DNA of 64,000 nucleotides. Source: Salsipaludibacter albus. Lineage in GTDB: Bacteria; Actinomycetota; Nitriliruptoria; Nitriliruptorales; Nitriliruptoraceae. The stretch spans positions 1-64,000 of the forward strand of contig NZ_JAHOPH010000014.1 of the NCBI RefSeq assembly GCF_019798055.1. The letters run 5' to 3'. This document shows, piece by piece, positions 44,701 to 49,935 of this stretch. The notes beneath the pieces are model-generated. The model had not been told where the DNA came from. It made no database searches and saw nothing but the letters and a program-made list of their open reading frames with translations. Position 1 is the first letter of the stretch. Each line of letters begins with the position of its first letter. The translations under genes and the position numbers were made by a program.

Positions 44701-45608
44701 TCGGCCGTGACCACCGGGTTGGCGGTCTGGGCGTCGGACAGGGCGAACGGGCCACCGACCTCGGCGACGATCGCCCAGTCGTACGACAGCACGTCACCGT
44801 CGGGGTCCGTGGAACCGGACCCGTCCAGGGTGGCGGAACGGGCGAGGTCGAAGCTGACGTCGTCGCCGGCGTCGGCGGTCGGTGGCGACGTCAGGTGCCG
44901 GTACTGGAAGTCGCGGTAGGCGACGGATGCCTGGGACTGGTCGTAGACCCCGATCCGACCGGGCAGGAAGGTCCCTTCGGCGCTGAGGCGCAGGACGTCG
45001 TCGACGTAGACCTCGACGAGGTCGTGCCGGTAGACCATCCGCACGTCGTACCACGTGCTGGCCCGCCAGCCGGTCCCGCCCCCGGTGTCACGGTCCAGTT
45101 CCGTGGTCCCGGCACGGGGCGGGTCCGAGAACCAGGTGTTGTCGAAACTGTTGGGGGTGGTGGTGATCACCGTGCCGTTGATGCTGGACAGCTTCATGCC
45201 CTCGGGCGCTCCACCCTGGGCCTGCTCCTTCCAGCCGAAGATGACGGTCTCGGTCTCCTGCCACGGGTCATCGCCCGCGGCGACCGGACGGCGATGACCC
45301 GCGACCAGGCCGATGAGGTCGTTGTCCGAGCCCGTGTCGACGCGGACCTGCCCACGCATCTCGACGTCGACCAGGTTGTCCACGTCCGAAACCATCGTCG
45401 TGAACTCGCCGTTGGTCAGCTGGCGGACCAGTCCGCCACCCGCCTCCACCACCCAGTTGCTCGGTCCGCCCTCCACGTGCCAGTCGTTGAAGTTGACGTC
45501 GATCCAGCCATCGTCCTGGGCACTGGCCGGGATCGCGGTGACGCCGAGGCCGGCGACCAGCGCCAACAACAGGAAGGGAACGAGGTGCTGTCGGAGCCGG
45601 TGCGTCAC
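35745..45608 (-). CDS. Giant secreted RHS polymorphic toxin with C-terminal LHH nuclease
   Basis: About 3287 residues. Order: Sec signal peptide (cleavage near ASAQDD); LamG-like domain (~35-230); PKD-like domain (~235-330); vWA domain (~405-610) with a complete MIDAS (DVSGS, a threonine loop, MSDGE); further PKD-like domains to ~880; a beta-solenoid-like stretch (~885-1080); DUF11-type repeats (~1450-1730); a Gly-rich linker; RHS/YD barrel from ~1865 to the boundary TSWTDPTGG near 3025; Gly/Ala hydrophobic helices; and a terminal nuclease of the HNH/EndoVII superfamily with the LHH motif (SVNLHHMLQTQDGPIAE, HINPNTIPSGIDR). GTG 45608 has GGAGG five bases upstream; an upstream in-frame GTG (45620) lacks one. 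The barrel is expected to encapsulate the nuclease before delivery to neighbours. No delivery system gene is adjacent. Confidence 0.93.
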   Translation of the reverse strand: MTHRLRQHLVPFLLLALVAGLGVTAIPASAQDDGWIDVNFNDWHVEGGPSNWVVEAGGGLVRQLTNGEFTTMVSDVDNLVDVEMRGQVRVDTGSDNDLIGLVAGHRRPVAAGDDPWQETETVIFGWKEQAQGGAPEGMKLSSINGTVITTTPNSFDNTWFSDPPRAGTTELDRDTGGGTGWRASTWYDVRMVYRHDLVEVYVDDVLRLSAEGTFLPGRIGVYDQSQASVAYRDFQYRHLTSPPTADAGDDVSFDLARSATLDGSGSTDPDGDVLSYDWAIVAEVGGPFALSDAQTANPVVTAEGPGTATIELTVSDGTATDTDTVEVTATGSLQPNADAGDDQEVDEGSTVTLDSTASRAGITTDLAPSDAGLSLPGGTSLQVDLAGLDPDETGLVAAGRAGIGEGPPVEATTLVYVLDVSGSTGGGGGCGGNPNGHGGSNTILDCEIAALEALHADVLSAGTVDRVGLVSFSSGSSQVDLDPTGSVAYLVPPDADVDGDGILDVVEGARRLRDGGGTNTTSGVVRACDLLATADTPNLVTVLMSDGEATTGSSFASVLPCDPPVTFQSFGVGSANSCSSGPSGRTLQELADLTGGTCTHVATVEDLPDVLPDAIASRITAVSYTIDGGDPVDLSGELGLPVTGPGGVDLSIALPPGLAAGTHELCVSVTGTDAGGADTVTTCSSLTTISGELTHTWTQVDASGPPIFLAGANTATPSFVAPDDGTYTFEVAVTDGAGRSDTDRVRVTVSNVDPTIEVDSGRSVAGGVTVVSGSFLDQGWLDTHTASIDWGDGTSTAAQVAPQGSGWGAVFGSHVYADAGTYTVEVALVDDDGGTVAASLTELGVSEPVALWANSETAGNALDWSGGAGTVHGLVHSNDDVNIVGRLKTFDTVEYVGSLKVGGQTQMPAETAVVEASQHPLDHELADFAPDGPVAAAVGDAWHDDSGSCAGGTWHVVNEVLEPGVHWVDCDVQLNGSALGGAVTLVATGTISIAGSRPVFEPYWDGLLFLSGSSADRAIELNSQGSKMLGTIFAPDGEVSLASSDNRFHCAVVGDRVTITGSELALTGADCSTPDDTSVGPLFVPDVTVDVDGTTGELVPGQELSTSVTVSHDGGQLVVPGLVGFENVDEVTATVAGFDLLVERQSVATGGWEPIASSADGTVDLTLEANARPGTTFGPDGPLGTTVEPGAWATWGAQAVVALDAPAVEDLLDPDVTSGLRTRVVFGLQPEGVQARRLYTYGTDLLPAIRAAGGDVTAPVVTLLSPIDGPVLLDADDEPALASLAPGDVVTIERTWSAPAPAPRSVDEDDAGYLARLLALDGSTLATAAFATGTGAVGQLVAPVDLSTATVHLPIVTVDTAGPDRLIAGDAGDWDVDLAEVGTRGALDVDVDVDADGEVLTLDPSVPTTLAVGERFSSTATWTSPTSPQSADVRAAVTWTDAAGTTYGPLGSNAPVNVRAPGALAVSLADALTTDVGGDGRVSPGDTLTYTMAVTNSGGTALDDVVVTVPVPTGATAVTGSASVGTFADGILTVPVGTLAAGASTTITFAVLVDDPFPTGLTGLTTVATASAPGVEDAVSDDPDRPGSANATTTAVVVPTPVLVAYLAGELAIDADTSMTLSGGDTIRYDLEVASLGSQAVTGAVATVPIPAGTTLVAGSATTDTGTVSTTTDAVVVDLGDLAPEARAAIAFKVTVDVPEAVQQVSAQATVTATNHADVASDDPATFDPFGDATVLFVHGAPGGGGGGGTGGGGTGGGNPEEPPATIEPLSVADGTTVTMPLDFATTLSAPDGETVSWVVTARRAGDAAAIELAAGDGPDVAATLDPTRLANGSWVVEVTATTSAGAISMVQAHVAVDGDFKPGRFVTTYLDLDVGVAGLPVQVRRTYDSFDRSTGDFGVGWSLDVADFEVSTNGPLGQGGWTMQGCGTGLVFVPLCFTSDTPHVVTVTWPDGRVEQFDLTPAKGSTFFPGLTTAQFTARPGATSKLAAVNNSLYFSNGDLLSGLFGIDGIYNPRQFRLTDQFGTEYLLGTRTGLVSMRDRLGDTVTIDEDGITSTSGTSVAFVRDAQGRITTVDGPGDQDVTYRYDTAGDLVEVVDHAGVSTGYRYEDHRLVEVLGDDEARLGTLEYVDGRLTRVLDAEGNPTEIASDVDGRAETVTTATGRVVTTLYDEDGNVERLVETGDERTYETLFEYERGLVTKRTDPLGRTWEASYDDSGRPEWIKDATGAVRTFEFHPRFGLLAAIEGPNPGQRVEYTYDADGNLERFTDATDRWITYGYDARGRRTSMTDADGTTAWTYDAEGNLETATDANNHTTKFETDHAGRPTVITDPREGITRIAYDAVGAITSVETPTGGLTEWIYDPYRRVERIVGPDDGEVRFTRDGAGRVTRVVDPEDRVTEYGHDRAGRVTSVTALDPDGPDAVSTMDYYEMGWLKSVTDPTGVTTSYEYDAAGRTVAVVDGAGRRFTTEWDALDRVTRSEAPSGAFQSWTYDDAGFLVGTADNVGSTTYVNDDAGRVVEFLDQLDHLTRYGYDDVGRLETITDHRDGVVTYDYDAVGDVTSITDPIGVERTFTYDDVGDLETATLPGAGTTTWVRDASGRVETSTDARGIEVTYGWDDADRLTSVDVAGEHHGYDYDTTGLLTGMVDPVGTTTYQRDTRGRLTGVTDAAGTVAYGYDLAGRRTSLTSPTALDQVITHDDAGAPDTIDVEGLGVVDVGFDGDGRLASLERPNGVDSTWTYDAAGRLDTVGHALADGTTRAWDVTRDVAGNVTALDGPDGTSSYELDDLNRLVAATTPDGDYAWTYDAASNRTSQTVDGVITGSDIDPDTGLLTSVGGEAVTHDAAGNVTSVGDDTYTWDWAGRLASSATDEGTGTYDYAGDGLRVEVDGQPQLLDRTTGSLLAAGGDAFAHGPAGPLAQEVGGEAGWLQADHLGSITGVTDPSGALAGTATFDPFGVQAATGTASPFGFTGHLQDPTGLVAAPLRSMDPGMGRWLSQDPVQPGAPGSAGYNLYGYVGSNPTSWTDPTGGVALVEYASLIGRSALVGGILGGAFGLGIGAFACDSPSDWTCLASWGFGGLVGGALGGAAWALAAALGLPMWAAGLIGGGVGGFTDSATRQGVAGGGVDWGAALLEGLIGAAAGGILDAIIPALARRLGVSRSTSTPSTGTGAADDFARSPLWSRNDFGAHRVYQRTDLIDPSFVDDLGRTNLQRMQDGLAPIGPDGRSVNLHHMLQTQDGPIAEITATMHQQYSRILHINPNTIPSGIDRAAFNRWRSDYWQWRAKDFL

Positions 45609-45882
45609 CGCTGCCTCCACCGTGGGGGGTCCGGGAAGTCCGGCGAACCCTAGACCGGCGCCGTCGCCGCGCGAGGCGCCGCCGTCAAGTCGGGACTCCG
45701 GTCCCGGCCGGCGGGGACGAGCGACCCATCGTGGTCAGTCGCCTGCTGGCCCTCGTCGCTTCGCCTCCCAACTGGTCGCCGTCCCCTCGCCCCTTCTGCT
45801 GGCCGCCGCTCCAGCTCGCCGTCGTCGTCTCGCTCCAAAGCCCATGGCTGTCTGCCCCACCGATCGGTGGGGAGGCGGGGCG
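45609..45882. other. Promoter region of the RHS toxin
   Basis: About 270 bases between the DUF222 gene and the toxin, containing the GGAGG ribosome site. No other gene or clear -35/-10 element is visible. Confidence 0.4.
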
Positions 45883-47466
45883 TCACGTCATGGCCGGCAT
45901 GCCACCGGCCGACCTGCCGATCCCGATGGCGTGGGGCCGCCCGCCCGGGGCGGTCGTGACGCGTCTTCCGTCGGGCGCGGTCCAGGTGGCCACCGCCGTG
46001 TCGAGGTCGAGTCCGACGGTCCACCCATGGTCGTGGACGAGCCGGTGGCAGTGGTGGCACAGGGCGAGGCCGTTGTCGACCGACGTGGGTCCGTCCTTGC
46101 TCCACCACTGGAGGTGGTGGATGGACGTCCAGGCCATGGGACGATCACAACTGGGGCCACGGCAGCCGCGATCACGGGCGTTGACGGCGCGTCGTTGTGG
46201 TCCAGACCAGTCGCGCGTGGCGCGACCGACGTCGAGGACCTGGGACGCACCGTCCATGACGACGCGGGACACCGCGGCGTCGCAGCACAGACGTCGGACG
46301 GCCTGCGGGGACAGGAGCCCACCCCAGGGGAGGTCGCCGGCGGGGAGGTCTGCCCAGCGCCGGTCGTCGGGCATGGGTGCGGCATCGGGGCTGTTGGGCT
46401 GGTCGGCGTCGAGGCGTGCCAGGTCCGTGGAGAGGGTGGCCGCGTCGACGATGACGGAGAGGTGCGGCCGGGTGATGCCACCCGTGCCCGGTGCCAGGCC
46501 GTGGTCGAGAGCGACGCCGACCAGGTCGGACAGCGCGTCGGCCAGCCGGACGTCCGGTCGCCGTCGCCGGTCGGGCGGCGTGTCGGACCCATCGGGGCGT
46601 TCGAAGGCGTCGAGCAGGGTGCGGAAGCGCTGGCCGAGCTCGTCGGGCAGCTCACCGGACGGGCGCCAGGTCCCGGACTGGGTGCGGGACAACCGGAAGC
46701 TCCGGCGGGCATGCTGGCGGTTCTCGTCCTGCAGCATCGCGGCGGCGTCGACGGCCTGCTGGCGACCGCGGATGTCCGCCCGGAGTCGTTCGGGCGAGCT
46801 GGACCGGGCCACCTGCGCGAACTGTGCATCCACCTCGTCGGGGCTGCCCAGGCGACCGTCGCGGGCCGCCTGCACGATCGCGTCCGCCGATTCCACCGAC
46901 ACGTCGCCGTCCGCCAGTCCACGGCGCGTGGCGGGAAGGTCGTCGAGGTTCGAGGCGAGGCGAGCCATCCGGGCGGCATCGCGGCCGGAGCGGGTGGAGT
47001 TCGCGGTCAGCCAGGCGGTGGTCGAGGACGCGCCGTCGGCGTCCAGCACGCCGGTCGACCGGAGGCGGGACAGGGCCCGTGCCAGGCCGGTGGTCGCCAG
47101 GCCCCCGAGTCGCTCGAGCAACTCGATGCGCCCTCGCAATGCAGCCTGGTCGGCGGCCAGGGCTTCGTCGTCATCGACGGCTCGGGCGACCATCTCCACG
47201 GCCCGCAGCAGGGTGCCGTTGACGTCGTCGTCGACGGTCTCGGTCCTCACGGGCCCGGGCTCGTGACGCGCCGAGGCTGGGCGCTGAGAGCGATAGTCGG
47301 CCCGCTCGTCCGCTGCGAGATCCACTTGTCGGCCAGACCTCGCTGCCCAGGAGGTCATCGTCGGGATGCGAGGGAAGCTCCGCTGCGATCGGGCTTCTCG
47401 AGCTCTCCACGCAGCGTCAGTGGACGACCTGTCGAGGTGCCGTACCACCGGGGTGTTCGCGTTCAC
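45883..47466 (-). CDS. DUF222 / 13E12-family HNH endonuclease-like protein, copy 2
   Basis: 527 residues, strongly similar to copy 1 from LLERLGGLATTGLARALSRL to the HNH region (RDRGCRGPSCDRPMAWTSIH, HLQWW, SVDNGLALCHHCHRLVHDHG). N- and C-terminal ends differ between copies. The HNH residues are intact. The GTG at 47466 lacks a strong ribosome site; a later start is possible within the first 80 poorly conserved residues. An SOS box lies 21 bases upstream. The two copies flank the 18-45.6 kb accessory block at both ends, on the same strand. Confidence 0.9.
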   Translation of the reverse strand: MNANTPVVRHLDRSSTDAAWRAREARSQRSFPRIPTMTSWAARSGRQVDLAADERADYRSQRPASARHEPGPVRTETVDDDVNGTLLRAVEMVARAVDDDEALAADQAALRGRIELLERLGGLATTGLARALSRLRSTGVLDADGASSTTAWLTANSTRSGRDAARMARLASNLDDLPATRRGLADGDVSVESADAIVQAARDGRLGSPDEVDAQFAQVARSSSPERLRADIRGRQQAVDAAAMLQDENRQHARRSFRLSRTQSGTWRPSGELPDELGQRFRTLLDAFERPDGSDTPPDRRRRPDVRLADALSDLVGVALDHGLAPGTGGITRPHLSVIVDAATLSTDLARLDADQPNSPDAAPMPDDRRWADLPAGDLPWGGLLSPQAVRRLCCDAAVSRVVMDGASQVLDVGRATRDWSGPQRRAVNARDRGCRGPSCDRPMAWTSIHHLQWWSKDGPTSVDNGLALCHHCHRLVHDHGWTVGLDLDTAVATWTAPDGRRVTTAPGGRPHAIGIGRSAGGMPAMT

Positions 47467-47487
47467 GTCATCTCATTCGTGCTGGGA

Positions 47488-47499
47488 GAACGTACGTTC
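47488..47499 (-). promoter_or_regulatory. LexA (SOS) box upstream of DUF222 copy 2
   Basis: GAACGTACGTTC is a perfect dyad of the GAAC-N4-GTTC type, followed by GA, the same arrangement as at 17681. Around it the two upstream regions are also similar (ATAC and a later TGTGGAC). Confidence 0.72.
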
Positions 47500-47623
47500 G
47501 ATGATACCCATGCAGTTCATGGCATGTCAAGCGTCGCGGCACCAGCGCTGTGGACGAATCCTTCCTGAGCAGCCGATCCTCGCAGGTCGGCTCGTCCCTC
47601 GACGACGGCCAGGGGAGGGCGGG

Positions 47624-49216
47624 TCAGTCGACCTCGCTGGCCTCGAGCAGGTGCAGCAGGGTGCGCACGCCCGTGCCGGTGGCGTTGGCGGGGAGGTGGC
47701 CACGGGCGACCTCGGCCCACGCCGCCCCGGAGATGTCGAGGTGGACCCACGGCACGTCGTGGACGAACCGCTGCAGGAACAGGCCGGCGATCGTCGCGCC
47801 ACCACGCTCCTTGTCCGACGGCCACACCACGTTGATGATGTCGCCGACCTCGTCGTCCAGCTCGGGGTCGACCTCACTCCACAACGGCAGGTGCCACGCC
47901 AGCTCCCCCGCAGCCGCGGCCGCCGTCAGCACCCGGTCCAGCAGCTCGTCATCGTTGCCGAACACCCCGAACGCTCGCCTGCCCACGGCGTGCTGCACCG
48001 CGCCGGTCAGGGTGGCGGCGTCGATGATCGCGTCGACACCGTCCGCCGATGCCAGTGCCAGGGCGTCGGCCATCACCAGCCGTCCCTCAGCGTCGGTGTT
48101 GGCGACTGTCACCGTCTGGCCGTCGGCCATCGTCAGCACGTCCCCGGGACGGGTCGCGGTCCCCGACGGCATGTTCTCGGCCAGGGCCAGCCACGCTGTC
48201 ACCGTGATCGGCAGGCTGCTGTCGGCCAGCGCGGACATCGCGCCCAGGATGGTCGCCACGCCACCCATGTCCTTCTTCATGACCTCCTGGCCCTTGGGCG
48301 GCTTCAGGCTCAGCCCGCCCGAGTCGAACGTGATGCCCTTGCCGACCAGCGCCAGCGACGCGATCGCCTGCTCGGACCGGTAGGTCACCTTGACCAGCCG
48401 CGGTGGCCGCACCGACCCGGCCGCGACCCCCAGCAGCCCACCGCACGAGTGCTCCGCCAGCCAGTCCTCGTCGAACACCTCGACGTCCAGCACGTCCCCG
48501 AGCTCGGCGACCACCCAGTCGGCCAGCTCGACCGGTCCGAGGTGGCCGGCCGGGGTCGTGACCAGCTCGCGGGCGATCAGCTGGGCGCGGGCATGGCGAC
48601 GGGCGCGGGGCGCGAGGGCGTCGACGGCGCCGACCCTGCCCTCCGACACCACCAGCGTCAGCAGTTCCACGGTGGCGGGGGAGGGGTCGCTGCGGAACCG
48701 CTCGTCGCGGTGCACGCCAAGGGCGACTCCCTCGACGACGGCCCGTGCATGGAGGTCGGACGGGTCCACCTGGGCCAGCGTCGTGGCGACGTGCGCGGCG
48801 GTCGTTGCGACAGCACGGGCGGCGGCCCCCGCGGCACGACGCAGGACCTCGGGGGTCAGCTCGGACACCTGCCCCAGGCCGGTGACCACGACCCGCTGCC
48901 ACGGACCGGTCGGCGTGGCCAGCACCAGCGCCTCGCCGACGTGGGCCCGGAAGTCGGCGGTGCGCAGGTCGGTCTCGACGGCGATGCCGACGGCCGCCAG
49001 CACCTCCTCGGTCCGCGGGGGCAGGATGCCGCCACGGAACAGTCCGACGACCATCGTGTCGGGAGACCCTGGACCGTCGATCCCGGACCGACCGGGACCA
49101 TCGTCCCGATCCCCGTCCGTCACCTTGACCTGCTCGTCCGCGGGGGGCAGGATCGCCGCAGTGGCCCGGACGTCGGGAACGCCGGCCAGCGTGGTGACGA
49201 GCGAAGTGGGGGCCAT
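47624..49216 (-). CDS. pepA: Leucyl aminopeptidase (M17)
   Basis: A cytosolic zinc/manganese-dependent aminopeptidase that removes N-terminal residues from peptides. The 530-residue protein has the M17 active-site signature NTDAEGRL and the metal-binding lysine/aspartate region LVGKGITFDSGGLSLKPPKG, plus KKDMGGVATILGAMSALA. The N-terminal ~180 residues are the macro-like oligomerisation domain. ATG 49216 is chosen because M17 similarity begins shortly after and AGGACC precedes it; the frame is open for 128 more codons but antisense to the next gene. It is divergent from fur. Confidence 0.93.
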   Translation of the reverse strand: MAPTSLVTTLAGVPDVRATAAILPPADEQVKVTDGDRDDGPGRSGIDGPGSPDTMVVGLFRGGILPPRTEEVLAAVGIAVETDLRTADFRAHVGEALVLATPTGPWQRVVVTGLGQVSELTPEVLRRAAGAAARAVATTAAHVATTLAQVDPSDLHARAVVEGVALGVHRDERFRSDPSPATVELLTLVVSEGRVGAVDALAPRARRHARAQLIARELVTTPAGHLGPVELADWVVAELGDVLDVEVFDEDWLAEHSCGGLLGVAAGSVRPPRLVKVTYRSEQAIASLALVGKGITFDSGGLSLKPPKGQEVMKKDMGGVATILGAMSALADSSLPITVTAWLALAENMPSGTATRPGDVLTMADGQTVTVANTDAEGRLVMADALALASADGVDAIIDAATLTGAVQHAVGRRAFGVFGNDDELLDRVLTAAAAAGELAWHLPLWSEVDPELDDEVGDIINVVWPSDKERGGATIAGLFLQRFVHDVPWVHLDISGAAWAEVARGHLPANATGTGVRTLLHLLEASEVD

Positions 49217-49397
49217 CGTCAGGTCCTGGAGGGGGAGGGGGCACCGGCGGTTCGGCAGGCTATCCGTCATGGACATGCCGAACGGTCGTGACCCTGTCGC
49301 GGTCAGTCGTCGAGGCATGGCATCATGGGCACGTCGGCCGTGGACGACGTGGACCTCCACCCGGCCACGGAACACGTGCACGAAACACGAGAGGCGT

Positions 49398-49931
49398 GTG
49401 GAAGACGTGGCAGACGGGGCGCGAACGACCGTGCGTGGTGACGCGACCGCCCGGGACGGCTTCGAGGCCGTCCTGCGTGCGGCGGGCCACCGCGTGACCG
49501 AGCCCCGCCGCGCCGTCCACGCCGCACTGGTCGACAGCGACGGGCACGTCACCGCCGAGGAGGTCGTGGCCGCCAGTGGTGGCGACGTCAACCTCGCCAC
49601 GGTCTACCGCGTCCTGGGGCTGCTCGAGGAGTTGGGCGTGGCCCGGTCCGCACGGCTCGGGTCGGACGGCTCGGCGTCGTGGGAGCTGGCCCACCCCGAC
49701 GACCACTTCCACCTGGTGTGCGTGCGGTGCGGCGAGGTCGACCACCACGTCGGCGACGCCGTCGACCACTTGCGTCGTCACCTGCTGGACGGCCACGGCT
49801 TCCAGGCTGACGAGGTCGACCTGGTCGTGCGTGGGGTGTGCGCGTCGTGTCGCGGGGTGGCGGACGAGGTGGTCCCGCCGTCGCAACCGGCCGACGTGTC
49901 GGCGCCCGACCTCGCCCCCCGGGGGAGGTGA
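49398..49931 (+). CDS. Fur-family metal-dependent repressor
   Basis: About 177 residues. The N-terminal winged helix reads FEAVLRAAGHRVTEPRRAVH, then DVNLATVYRVLGLLEELGVA. The metal-binding half has HPDDHFHLVCVRCGEVDHH and the second Cys pair GVCASC. Fur-family members sense iron, zinc, manganese or peroxide; the residues do not decide which. The start is uncertain: GTG 49398 or GTG 49407 both follow GAGAGG. Its stop lies four bases before the histidine kinase ATG, suggesting co-transcription. Confidence 0.88.
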   Translation: MEDVADGARTTVRGDATARDGFEAVLRAAGHRVTEPRRAVHAALVDSDGHVTAEEVVAASGGDVNLATVYRVLGLLEELGVARSARLGSDGSASWELAHPDDHFHLVCVRCGEVDHHVGDAVDHLRRHLLDGHGFQADEVDLVVRGVCASCRGVADEVVPPSQPADVSAPDLAPRGR

Positions 49932-49935
49932 CCTG

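Noticed and set aside
18001-47466. Prophage or integrative element
   Set aside because: No integrase, phage structural genes or tRNA-associated direct repeats flank the block; the only nearby tRNA (6129-6205) is intact and distant.
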